Shown one piece after another: positions 17,355-26,088 of a stretch of DNA of 64,000 nt (positions are counted from its first letter, which is position 1; each line of letters begins with the position of its first letter). The translations under genes were made by a program, and so were the position numbers. Under the pieces are notes generated by a model. The model was not told the DNA's origin. It worked only from the letters and a program-made list of their open reading frames with translations, and did no database searches. The DNA comes from Melioribacteraceae bacterium (GTDB lineage: Bacteria; Bacteroidota; Ignavibacteria; Ignavibacteriales; Melioribacteraceae). The stretch is from positions 17,177 through 81,176 of the forward strand of contig JAKIUC010000010.1 in the NCBI GenBank assembly GCA_021647785.1, in the 5' to 3' direction.

Positions 17355-18758
17355 TTATTTAACATGTCCTGCTGGTCTTAGATTTTGTTTTAATTCTGCA
17401 TCAAAATCATCTGCTGCCTTTGAAAGGCGTTTTACGATTTCGGGATATTCATCAGCTAAGTTTGTACTTTCACTTATATCTTTTTCAATATCAAATAATG
17501 AAAGATTGATATAACCTCTTCTCCATTTACCAGAATTCCCATCCTTACCAGGTTCTATAATCTCTTTGAATTGATGAGGGAGATGCATTTTCCACTTACC
17601 ACTGCGGACTGCCTGCAGTTCATTGTAATTATAGAAATAGAAAATGTCAGTGGGTGTTTTGGCATTTGCTTCTCCAAAGATTAATGGTTGAATATCATTA
17701 CCATCAATTTTTAACTTAGGCATTTTTGCATTTGCTAATTTTACAAAAGTTGGAAGAACATCCATTGTGGTAACTAACTCATCACACACTTTTCCGCTTG
17801 GAATTTTGCCTGACCATTTCATAATAGATGGAACTCTTTGTCCGCCATCAAATGTAGTACCTTTACCCTCGCGTAATGGTTTGGCAGAGCCACCGTGATT
17901 ACCATAAGTAAGCCAAGGACCATTATCGGATGTAAATAGAACTAACGTATTTGTATCAAGATTAAGTTCTTTAAGTTTGTTGAGAATCTCTCCAACAGAC
18001 CAGTCTATTTCCATTATCACATCACCATATAACCCCTGCTTCGATTTTCCTTTAAATTTATCGGAAACAAAAAGCGGCACATGAGGCATTGAATGTGCAA
18101 GGTAAAGAAAGAAAGGTTTCTCTTTATTTTTCTCTATAAAATCAACAGCTCGTTCGGTATAGCGTGTAGTTAACTGAGATTGGTCAGGATTGAATTCAAT
18201 AGCTTTACTACCATCAATTAAAGGGATGGGAGGGAATTGCCCTAATTTAGCCTTTGGATTAAGCGGCCACATATCATTAGAATATGGAAGACCAAAAAAT
18301 TCATCAAATCCATGTTGGGTTGGTAAAAATTCTTCTACATCTCCTAAATGCCATTTACCAATACAAGCCGTTGCATAACCTGCGTCTTGCAGCAGCTCTG
18401 GCAAGGTTTGCTCTATCTTGTTAATACCAGTCTTACTTGCAGGGCGTAATACTCTTTCTAATCCCACACGTAATGGATAAGCTCCTGTAAGAAGTGATGC
18501 TCTTGAAGGTGTACAAGATGGTGCAGCAACATAAAAACTTGTAAACCTCATTCCCTCGTCTGCCATCGCATCTAAGTTTGGCGTCTCAAATCCTTCTGCT
18601 CCAAAACTACCAACATCAGCATAACCTTGGTCATCAGTGAAAATAATAATAAAATTGAGTTGTTTATTGTTTTCGGATTGCGCTAACATTGTTTCATTAA
18701 AAGAAAAGTTAATTATAATAAATATGATAGCAATAAAATTAATTGTTCGATTTTTCAT
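17355..18758 (-). CDS. Arylsulfatase A-type sulfatase (S1)
   Basis: A secreted sulfatase of 467 residues with a signal peptide at residues 1-27. The metal-binding start is NFIIIFTDDQGYADVGSFG, and the catalytic motif CTPSR lies at residues 82-86. The supporting blocks are ATACIGKWHLGD near residue 130, HSMPHVPL near residue 220 and LFTSDNGPWLTYGNHGGSA near residue 275. The two DD residues and the DN pair complete the Ca site. The arrangement is that of galactose/hexosamine O-sulfatases of the arylsulfatase A/GALNS type. Which hydroxyl is desulfated is unknown. It stands as a separate gene, with 239 bases to the next sulfatase and 100 bases to the PhoD gene. Confidence 0.92.
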   Translation of the reverse strand: MKNRTINFIAIIFIIINFSFNETMLAQSENNKQLNFIIIFTDDQGYADVGSFGAEGFETPNLDAMADEGMRFTSFYVAAPSCTPSRASLLTGAYPLRVGLERVLRPASKTGINKIEQTLPELLQDAGYATACIGKWHLGDVEEFLPTQHGFDEFFGLPYSNDMWPLNPKAKLGQFPPIPLIDGSKAIEFNPDQSQLTTRYTERAVDFIEKNKEKPFFLYLAHSMPHVPLFVSDKFKGKSKQGLYGDVIMEIDWSVGEILNKLKELNLDTNTLVLFTSDNGPWLTYGNHGGSAKPLREGKGTTFDGGQRVPSIMKWSGKIPSGKVCDELVTTMDVLPTFVKLANAKMPKLKIDGNDIQPLIFGEANAKTPTDIFYFYNYNELQAVRSGKWKMHLPHQFKEIIEPGKDGNSGKWRRGYINLSLFDIEKDISESTNLADEYPEIVKRLSKAADDFDAELKQNLRPAGHVK

Positions 18759-18780
18759 GTGTTTATAATTTCCTAAAAGT

Positions 18781-18882
18781 TTGTCATTCCCCCAAAGGGG
18801 CAGGCTGTTATGCTTTAAGACGGAATCTCGCTAGATTTTTTAGATTCCAGCTAAAAAATTGCATGAATGACAGGTTTTTTTA
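18781..18882. repeat. Composite palindromic intergenic repeat
   Basis: The outer arms TTGTCATTC (18781-18789) and GAATGACA enclose a CCCC/GGGG stem and a GGAATCT / AGATTCC stem. The TGTCATTCC and GGAATGACA ends are shared by dispersed palindromic elements common in bacterial genomes. It fills most of the gap between two sulfatase genes. Confidence 0.7.
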
Positions 18883-18997
18883 TAATCATCCTCTTGTGTG
18901 TTTTCCACAATCATGAATGTTTCATAATAATAAATATTTTCATTTTAGTTCTATCCAATTATTTTTTTTAATATTTATTTTAAAAAACTTCTTACAA

Positions 18998-20473
18998 TTA
19001 ATATAAAGTTTTATTTTTACTATACTTTTCATTTAGCAGCCAACGGTCGTCTGTCTTTACTCGCTGATTGTGCAGTTTTTCATATAACTCTTTTTTAATT
19101 GCACTATACTCTTTTTTATATGCAAGGTTCAGAGTTTCATTCGGGTCTTTTTCAATATCATATAATTCAAATTCTGGTCTCATTAAATATTCTTTTACAG
19201 AGCGCTTACCCATATATTCCATTTTATTATCAAGAATTGCTTGCCATGTTTTGGATGAGTATAAATCAGTCGCAAATGGGAATTCTAATTCAGGAAATAA
19301 ATTGTGAATGAGGTGATATTTTTGATTGCGAATTCCCCTCATAGGATAATACATTGTAATTTCATGAAACGTATGAGATTGATATACTTCATCCCATCCA
19401 TCGGGATTCTCCTTGTTCAAAACCGATAAAAATGATTTTCCAGGCAGCTCGTAATCTGGACCATTGCTGTTTGTCCAATCAAGTATGGTTGGGGTAATGT
19501 CAGTAAAACTAATAAAAGCATTAGTGAATTTTCCTTTCTCTTTTATTGATGGGGATACAACAATCATTGGCATATTTAAACCGGAATCGTACAGTGTTGT
19601 TTTTGCTCCGGGGAATGGAATTCCGTTATCGCTAATGTAGATAATTAAAGTATTTTCAAATCTACCAGATTCTTTTAACTCTTTTATTAATAGTCCAACA
19701 CCCTTATCCATTCTGGATATCGACTCATATTGCTCGGTAAGTTCTTCTCTAACTGCTAATACATCCGGCAAATATCCGGGAACTACAACATCCTTAGTAT
19801 CATATTTTATCGGTTCGATACCCGGGTAATCAAAATCGTTTCCAAATCCTAACCAGTTCTCTGTCAAACTATGCTTCCAAGTACCAAAAACTCTATGTGG
19901 ATCACTATAACCCATAACTAAGAGAAAAGGATTTTCTTTATCAGAATTAAAGAATTCACTAGCTTTTTTTGCCATTGTAAATACATCTCGGTTTCCCATT
20001 ATTTCATCACTTTTTACTTCAAGATAGAAAGGGAATTTTGAATCAGGAGCAACGTGTTTTTTTCCGATAATGCCAGTCTTGTATCCATTTTTCTTTAATA
20101 GTTGCGGTAATGTTTCTACGTAATTCAAAAAACTAAAGTGATGCCACTTATGAGCATGTCCGTATAATCCACTCGAGTGAGGATATAATCCTGATAGAAT
20201 AGTTCCTCTGCTGGCTGTGCAAGATGCTGAAACAGCAAAGGCATTATTGAATCTAACTCCTTCTTCTGCAAGTTTGTCTAAATTGGGTGTCTTTATTTTA
20301 TCATTTCCATAACATCCTAATTGATATTTTCCATGATCATCAGAAATTATTAATAATATATTTTTTTGAATTTTCTGATTTACTTGATTTTCATCAGGAC
20401 TAATACAGCTATTAATTCCTGTAGTTGCTACAATAAAAACTATTATTATGGTAAATTTCCGAAATGTGAACAT
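18998..20473 (-). CDS. Sulfatase (S1) with CTASR motif, lipoprotein
   Basis: A 491-residue sulfatase with a lipoprotein signal (GINSC). It opens with NILLIISDDHGKYQLGCYGN, and the catalytic motif is CTASR at residues 85-89, with Ala instead of the more common Pro at position three. Other blocks are GYKTGIIGKKHVAPDS near residue 138 (GKKH instead of GKWH), MGYSDPHRVF near residue 190 and IIYISDNGIPFPGAKTTLYDSG near residue 282. The GKKH and ISDNGIPFPG forms are typical of sulfamidase-like members of family S1. It is probably surface or periplasmic and acts on sulfated hexosamine or another sulfated sugar; this assignment is inference. Confidence 0.88.
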   Translation of the reverse strand: MFTFRKFTIIIVFIVATTGINSCISPDENQVNQKIQKNILLIISDDHGKYQLGCYGNDKIKTPNLDKLAEEGVRFNNAFAVSASCTASRGTILSGLYPHSSGLYGHAHKWHHFSFLNYVETLPQLLKKNGYKTGIIGKKHVAPDSKFPFYLEVKSDEIMGNRDVFTMAKKASEFFNSDKENPFLLVMGYSDPHRVFGTWKHSLTENWLGFGNDFDYPGIEPIKYDTKDVVVPGYLPDVLAVREELTEQYESISRMDKGVGLLIKELKESGRFENTLIIYISDNGIPFPGAKTTLYDSGLNMPMIVVSPSIKEKGKFTNAFISFTDITPTILDWTNSNGPDYELPGKSFLSVLNKENPDGWDEVYQSHTFHEITMYYPMRGIRNQKYHLIHNLFPELEFPFATDLYSSKTWQAILDNKMEYMGKRSVKEYLMRPEFELYDIEKDPNETLNLAYKKEYSAIKKELYEKLHNQRVKTDDRWLLNEKYSKNKTLY

Positions 20474-20544
20474 TGTTTGTTATTCCATTTTATTTTATTA
20501 CAAAAAATTATTATCGGATTATTTAATGTTAAATTCTTCAAGTA

Positions 20545-20598
20545 TCCCGACAATGAATTGGTTATCGTCTGTTATCCTGCTGAGCAGGATAATTCTCG
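20545..20598. repeat. Partial copy of the bipartite palindromic repeat (copy C)
   Basis: This segment contains CCCGACAATGAATTGGTTAT, which matches the left part of copies A and B, followed by a strong hairpin at 20572-20592 (TTATCCTGC, loop TGA, GCAGGATAA). It is shorter and more diverged than the other two copies. It lies just past the 3' end of the SGNH gene at 20608. Confidence 0.5.
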
Positions 20599-20607
20599 AT
20601 TGTAACA

Positions 20608-22380
20608 TTATTGCTCTATAAATTTGACAAACATAGATTTATCCCATTTGAGAGATGCATCTTTATCAGTTTGAACAATAATTTGGTTCCCTTTTTTATT
20701 GATAGCTCCAATCAATTCTCCCCAGATTTTAGTCAGGTTTTCCAATTCTGAATTTATATGTCTTTCCGGTTTATAATGAATCCAATATTCATCGAGATAA
20801 TGACCGTCTTGAACAAAATATGAAAATGTACCTGAATTTTTTCGTACAAATAAATCCAAACTATAAATACCATCGCCAGCAATTTTATCTCCGTGGGTGC
20901 CGTCGTCATACATCTGTGTTGGGATATCTGTGTAATAACGTTTCGTTTCAAAAATTGCCCATTGATATTGCTCGGCATAAGTAAAATTTCCGCGTATGCA
21001 GAGAGGTGCTTCAAAAGAACGCAGCAATTTCGAATCAATTTCAATACTTATTTTTACGAAATCATTCAAAAAATTATCACATTTTTCTGAACGTGACAGT
21101 TTTGAATAATCTGGTAATTTAACCGATTTAATTTCAATTTTCTGCGACTTTGGTTTATTTAATTCATGTTGCTCTTTGAATGCCTCCGCCTCTAACAAAT
21201 CTAAATGTTCCGTATTAACATCTGTTAAAAAAGGTGAAAAATCTTTGGGGCTTCTCACACCTTTCAATAAATTATAACGCCATTTAGCGTAGAAAGCATC
21301 CAACCGCCGTTCTGTTGCCTCAAAAACTTGATAAGCCTGTAGCATCATTGGAGTTGTGGGATATTTGCTCAGATTTATTCCACTCTCCAATTCATCAGAA
21401 GTAACAACATCAATAAGTTTATTATTGATTGAAAGATTATACCAACCTGAATCAAGTCCGGTTACAACTAACAAATCTCTATTCCAAGTTTGGTAAAAAT
21501 CGGCAACTTGTAAAGTCGTTTTTCTTACAGAGGGATAAATAGGCATAGGAAGTCTTTCCGGCTGGCGAACAAACGACAACTCGCCCTTGCCAATTGTAAG
21601 TTCCTCAATCGAAGAGCCATTGGAACTATCCACATTGCCAGAGCCGGCATCAATCCGCTGGAACATTAAATCATTAGAAGCCTGAATGGCATCCAAAATT
21701 TTTAACCCCATAAATATTTGACCATCAACATTTGGATGAGTCCCTTCTGCCGTGATATGGTAATCTCCACTAACCCAATCTAAATCTTCTATTACCTCTG
21801 TCATTGCCTGATACATATCAAAATAGCGTACATCTTCTCTATCTGCAATGTGCTGCAATGCTTTTGTTAAACGGCGTAAAGTTGCCGGATAAAATATACG
21901 AGCTACTTCCTTTTTCCTTGTCGCATAACCCTTAACAATATCAAGACGATTACGTAAATCAAACGGTGTTGCGGAAATTAGCATAACTTCGGGATTGGAG
22001 TGTTCCTTTAATATGCGCAGTAATTGATAGATGCCGTCAACATAAGCATCAAGAACATCTTGATCGAACGCTTTATACGCTCCATCATTCATACCCAACA
22101 TTATAAAAACTTTAGTAGGTTTGCATAATTTTACATCTCTTTCTAATCTTGGATAAAACGATGAGCGATCACCACCCCATCCAAGTGTAGTAAAAGTTAC
22201 GTTCCAATCGGGATGATATGTAAGAATGTAATTTTCAATAATTCGCGGATAGATTCCATCATCGGTAATACTATCACCCCAGAACAATACTTCATCTCCA
22301 TCCTTAATCCAGGATTCACCACCCGGTGCTGCGATTGCAAAACTATAGATAAATAATAGTAAACATAAAAGGTGTTTCAT
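20608..22380 (-). CDS. SGNH/GDSL hydrolase with C-terminal choice-of-anchor-like domain
   Basis: A secreted esterase of 590 residues with a signal peptide (1-18). The SGNH domain spans residues 25-240. It has block I FWGDSITDDG (catalytic Ser37), GWGGDRSS (block II), MLGMNDG (block III) and the Asp-His pair in EGTHPNVDG near residue 220. A long helical linker follows. Near residues 440-540 is a beta domain with MYDDGTHGDKIAGDGIYSLD, which resembles choice-of-anchor X domains of surface proteins. The likely substrate is an acyl-decorated polysaccharide. The size is about double that of a minimal SGNH enzyme because of the C-terminal module. Confidence 0.85.
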   Translation of the reverse strand: MKHLLCLLLFIYSFAIAAPGGESWIKDGDEVLFWGDSITDDGIYPRIIENYILTYHPDWNVTFTTLGWGGDRSSFYPRLERDVKLCKPTKVFIMLGMNDGAYKAFDQDVLDAYVDGIYQLLRILKEHSNPEVMLISATPFDLRNRLDIVKGYATRKKEVARIFYPATLRRLTKALQHIADREDVRYFDMYQAMTEVIEDLDWVSGDYHITAEGTHPNVDGQIFMGLKILDAIQASNDLMFQRIDAGSGNVDSSNGSSIEELTIGKGELSFVRQPERLPMPIYPSVRKTTLQVADFYQTWNRDLLVVTGLDSGWYNLSINNKLIDVVTSDELESGINLSKYPTTPMMLQAYQVFEATERRLDAFYAKWRYNLLKGVRSPKDFSPFLTDVNTEHLDLLEAEAFKEQHELNKPKSQKIEIKSVKLPDYSKLSRSEKCDNFLNDFVKISIEIDSKLLRSFEAPLCIRGNFTYAEQYQWAIFETKRYYTDIPTQMYDDGTHGDKIAGDGIYSLDLFVRKNSGTFSYFVQDGHYLDEYWIHYKPERHINSELENLTKIWGELIGAINKKGNQIIVQTDKDASLKWDKSMFVKFIEQ

Positions 22381-22466
22381 ACTTGGTTCTCCTCAACTAT
22401 ATTTTTATTAGAATTTTGAATTAGATTCAATTTCATAATAATGATTAAACAGTTTGACGATTTTTT

Positions 22467-22610
22467 TTATTTCAAATTTAAATATTTAATAACTTTTTTA
22501 TCTCCAATAATTGCATCATTGGGATTTAGATTTTCTACTGTAAAATTTTTCAAATCATCCTGCGAAAGTATTGTAACAAAACTTTCTTGGATAGAATTAC
22601 AATCTTTTAA
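22467..22610 (-). other. Short open frame after the Gfo/Idh gene, possible coding remnant
   Basis: Past the end of the oxidoreductase gene, the minus strand has an open frame of about 47 codons ending at 22467-22469. It reads SIQESFVTILSQDDLKNF and then TVENLNPNDAIIGDKKVI. The composition looks protein-like, but there is no start codon with a ribosome-binding site and I recognise no family. It may be the tail of a deleted gene or chance. Confidence 0.3.
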
Positions 22611-23991
22611 CTCTTGGCTCCATAGTTGTTAATTCAGCAATTTTAATTGGGTCGCCAGATTCTATACTTTTTCTTGCAGCAATTCCAACTAATATTGACA
22701 TAACGCCATCTCTAAGTCCTGCAGTTCTTTCATAAGGGTCAACTTTATCAGGAGTTTCAAATATCTGCTTTAGTAATTTATTGTCGCCGCCGCCATGTCC
22801 TCTTCTTGGAAAAGAGACGTTTACAGTTTCATATTTATTCCACAACTTATGAATTACAATTGGTTGAGTTTCAAGTTCCTCTTCTCCAGATTGGTCCATT
22901 TCCTTTGCATGCATTTCAGCTTGATCAATAGATGCAAGTTTTAAGTGTGGAATATCTAACCAAGCTTCTATTCTTCCTTTGGTTCCATTTATAGCTGCTT
23001 TCCAACCTTCGTAAGGGGAGTAAGTTGTAAGTGAATAGTTTAACGTAACATTGTTTTTGTATTTTACTTGGGCTGACATTTTATCATAAATATTTATCTC
23101 TTTTCTGAAAAGACAATTATCCCTGATATAACCATCATATTTTTCATTGGCAACATATAACTTCATATAATGCTTGTTTTTTGTTATATCATAATAAAAT
23201 TCACATTCAGATTTTTTTGAACATGTTCGACATTTGTCTCCTCTGAAAGGTCCATTTTCTCCATAAAATTCCAAATCACCATAAGCAAAAACCTCTGCCG
23301 GATCAGAATCTATCCACCAATTCAACATATCGAAATGATGCGTAGCTTTATGTACCCAAAGCGTTCCGCCATCCTCACGCATTCCATGCCATCTTCTAAA
23401 ATATGAAGCACCGTGATATGTATTTAAATACCAATGGAAATCGACAGAACGTATCTCCCCAATTGCATTATTTTGCAATAGTTCTTTTACCTTTGTAGCG
23501 TATGGGCTCCAGCGATAATTAAAGCCAACAATAAGTTTTTTGCGAGTTCTGTTTTCTGCATCAATAATATCTTGGCATTTAGTTTCATCTGTTGTAAGGG
23601 GTTTTTCAGTCAGAACATCGCATCCCATATCAAGACCTTTTATGATAAACTCATGATGAGTTGAATCCTTAGTAGCAACTATTACTAAATCTGGTTTTGT
23701 CTCTTTAACCATTTTTTCAAAATTTGTATAAGTGGGACAGGATAATCCAATATATTCACGAGCGTATTCTAATCTGCCTGGATTTATATCGCAAAGCCCT
23801 ACAAACTCAAGTATTTCTGAATAACTGTGAACCAATCTTCTGCCCCAAAAACTGGCTCCTCTTACTCCTGTTCCTACCAACACGATTTTTAATTTTTTAT
23901 CGGATGAGAACGAAAACGCATTAAGCGGTAACGCAGTACTCGCTGCAAGCATACTTACCGATGTTAGAAATTTCCTTCGTGATAGTTTCAT
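22597..23991 (-). CDS. Gfo/Idh/MocA oxidoreductase with cysteine cluster, Tat-type signal
   Basis: An oxidoreductase of 464 residues exported by a twin-arginine type signal (LSRRKFLTSVSMLAA). The Rossmann strand KIVLVGTGVRGASFWGRR starts near residue 35, the family motif is VLTEKPLTTDE near residue 130, and GFNYRWSPY follows near residue 156. An unusual insertion near residues 253-295 carries CRTCSKKSEC and a further Cys in YIRDNCLFR, a four-cysteine set that could bind a metal. Similar Cys-containing subfamilies occur among secreted oxidoreductases of glycan loci. The frame ends with EPRVKRL. It stands apart from its neighbours (216 and 507 bases) and may be transcribed separately. Confidence 0.85.
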   Translation of the reverse strand: MKLSRRKFLTSVSMLAASTALPLNAFSFSSDKKLKIVLVGTGVRGASFWGRRLVHSYSEILEFVGLCDINPGRLEYAREYIGLSCPTYTNFEKMVKETKPDLVIVATKDSTHHEFIIKGLDMGCDVLTEKPLTTDETKCQDIIDAENRTRKKLIVGFNYRWSPYATKVKELLQNNAIGEIRSVDFHWYLNTYHGASYFRRWHGMREDGGTLWVHKATHHFDMLNWWIDSDPAEVFAYGDLEFYGENGPFRGDKCRTCSKKSECEFYYDITKNKHYMKLYVANEKYDGYIRDNCLFRKEINIYDKMSAQVKYKNNVTLNYSLTTYSPYEGWKAAINGTKGRIEAWLDIPHLKLASIDQAEMHAKEMDQSGEEELETQPIVIHKLWNKYETVNVSFPRRGHGGGDNKLLKQIFETPDKVDPYERTAGLRDGVMSILVGIAARKSIESGDPIKIAELTTMEPRVKRL

Positions 23992-24498
23992 AATTATTTC
24001 TCCTATTTATTAATATTTAAATATTTCTATTAAAAACATTGATTATTAGTTAAAGCATATATGCTTTGTTAAAATTTAATTTGGGATGTTATATGAAAAA
24101 GAATGTGATTCCCTTATAAGGGCAGGCTATCACCTTAAGCAATCATAGAATAAATAATTGTTCTCATTAACCCACTGATTCATCAGTGGGAATATTAAAG
24201 AAGATAAAAATAGCGTAACCAGTTTACTGGTTTATTTGACAAATGAGAATGGGGAAACCAGTAAACTGGTTAAGTCTATTTCTTTTGACATTATATCCTA
24301 ATCCCGCCATTGCGGGATTGGTTAATGATAAAATTTCTTTAAGTTGAAACCATTGCCTAAAAGGGGCAATCTAAATATTGCAAATGTACTAATTCACTAT
24401 TGAATTAATCATCTTTCCCTTTTTTTTATATGGTTCATTTTTTAAAAACACTTATAATTTCCATTGACTATTGATACATCTTTAAAGTGATAATTACT
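23992..24498. other. Intergenic region with at least six short hairpins
   Basis: No gene is seen here. Hairpins or palindromes lie at 24052-24067 (AAAGCATATATGCTTT), 24171-24190 (CCCACTGAT/ATCAGTGGG), 24217-24232 (AACCAGT-TT-ACTGGTT), 24256-24271 (AACCAGT-AA-ACTGGTT), 24300-24319 (AATCCCGC/GCGGGATT) and 24352-24370 (ATTGCC/GGCAAT). The stems differ in sequence but have similar size, and there is no regular spacing as in a CRISPR. The leader of the Gfo/Idh gene lies at the left edge. Confidence 0.8.
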
Positions 24499-26067
24499 TT
24501 ATTGTGACGGAGAATTACGTTCTGCTTCAACTATTGCAGCAACCCAATAACCTTTTGCCGGTCGGTTAATTGCAACTTTTGCCCCGCCGCTTATTGTTAC
24601 GGTTTTACTTATATCCAAAGTTCCTTCACTAATATTAATCCAGCTAACTTCAAACTCAGTTCCCGAATAGTTTGATAAATCAAGCGTTACTGCCCCTTGT
24701 CCACTGGCAGTATAATATAGTACATATTCTTTACCAGGGTTAGCGGCAAGATAGGCTTCATCACTCTCTCTATCGCCCAATAATTCTTGATGTGGTTCTA
24801 CATCCCAAAATTTTATTTTCTCTTCAATTATTCTTACTGATTTTATATTATTTTTTGCAAGTTCACTTAAACCAAGACCACTGGGGGGTCTATGAAATCT
24901 TAAACCGGCAACACCAGCTATTAATCCACGCCACCATTCTTCAATTGCATTATCAGAATCACCCGGCTTCCATCTACTCCAAGGCTTACCATCTAATGCA
25001 AGATCATTGCCATAAACTTTATTCATGTGAAGAAGAATATTTTTATCCTTCGCATCATCAGCAATTCCTTTTATTATATTCCAGCTTGCCTCATCACGAT
25101 GACGACTGTTTGCTTGGGATACATCAATATAATTGTAAGAGTTTAAATGGTTTGACATGTATTGCCAATCTTTACCATCAACACCTTCATACATTTTATC
25201 AGCCATATCGGTAGCTAAAATGCTCTTACCTTCCAATGCTGCTTTCTCTCTTATGTAGTTTATCCAATACTCACCCCACTTTTGGTCTTCGTGAGTTTCA
25301 TTATTCATACAATAAAGAACATTGCCATACTTAAAAGTAATGGATAATAATTTATCAATAAATTTCTCTTGAAATCCTCGAACAAGATCATATTTTACTT
25401 TTCTATCAATAGAAGCAGAATCATAATCAGGATGACCAGGAACACCTTTAAGAAATGGATGAGTATTATATTTTCTGTAAGAACTATCTATTCCCGATTC
25501 TTCTATTGTATAGTTTATATTATTTATTGGATTAAAAGGGCTGACAGGCCATGCTTGCCATGAACCATCTATTAAATCAAACCTATCCCATATCTCAAGT
25601 TGAACAATAATACCCTTGGTTTCCGCTTCTGCAATAAACATATCAAGCCGTGTCCAAAAAGGACCGGTCATATTGCTTAAATCGTATTTTGAACCTGATG
25701 TATCACAAAAGTTAAAGCCCTGGATACCCGCTGCCATTCCCGGATTTAATACACAACGAAGTAAATTTCCGCCAACATTAGCCAACTCACTAATTGCATC
25801 TTTTATCTCTTCTTCTGTGCTAACCCCCTTGCTACCATTGCTGTCTGTAACGTCATGATCAATAAATGGATTATGTCCATGGTTCCACCCGCCAATAAGT
25901 AAGGTCTTTTGATTTTTATATTCCCAATAGCGTCCATCAATACTTATTTGCCCCAATGCTGGCGTACTGAAAATGAATGTTATCATAATAATTGATAACA
26001 TTATTTTTAGATTGTTTGATAATTTAATTTTACTAATAACCTTTTTAACTTTTCTCTTTTTAATCAT
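24499..26067 (-). CDS. Secreted TIM-barrel glycoside hydrolase, clan GH-A-like
   Basis: A protein of 522 residues with a long N-terminal signal (hydrophobic core near residues 22-40). The opening RYWEYKNQKTLLIGGWNHGHNPF resembles the N-terminal strand of GH5/GH140-like enzymes. NLLRCVLNPGM near residue 100, then IIVQLEIWDRF near residue 153, follow as barrel strands. The candidate acid/base Glu is in LYCMNNETHEDQKWGEYW near residue 257. A C-terminal beta domain (VTLDLSNYSGTEFEVSWINI) follows near residue 460, like the small sandwich domain of collagen-like or GH140-type enzymes. The nucleophile cannot be named with certainty. The start is 21 bases from the end of the beta-lactamase-like gene, so they share a transcript. 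Confidence 0.7.
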   Translation of the reverse strand: MIKKRKVKKVISKIKLSNNLKIMLSIIMITFIFSTPALGQISIDGRYWEYKNQKTLLIGGWNHGHNPFIDHDVTDSNGSKGVSTEEEIKDAISELANVGGNLLRCVLNPGMAAGIQGFNFCDTSGSKYDLSNMTGPFWTRLDMFIAEAETKGIIVQLEIWDRFDLIDGSWQAWPVSPFNPINNINYTIEESGIDSSYRKYNTHPFLKGVPGHPDYDSASIDRKVKYDLVRGFQEKFIDKLLSITFKYGNVLYCMNNETHEDQKWGEYWINYIREKAALEGKSILATDMADKMYEGVDGKDWQYMSNHLNSYNYIDVSQANSRHRDEASWNIIKGIADDAKDKNILLHMNKVYGNDLALDGKPWSRWKPGDSDNAIEEWWRGLIAGVAGLRFHRPPSGLGLSELAKNNIKSVRIIEEKIKFWDVEPHQELLGDRESDEAYLAANPGKEYVLYYTASGQGAVTLDLSNYSGTEFEVSWINISEGTLDISKTVTISGGAKVAINRPAKGYWVAAIVEAERNSPSQ

Positions 26068-26088
26068 TTTAATATCTCATAATAATTT

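Noticed and set aside
24171..24271. CRISPR array
   Set aside because: The repeated words are short hairpins with different stems, irregular spacing and no spacers of constant length; no cas genes are present.
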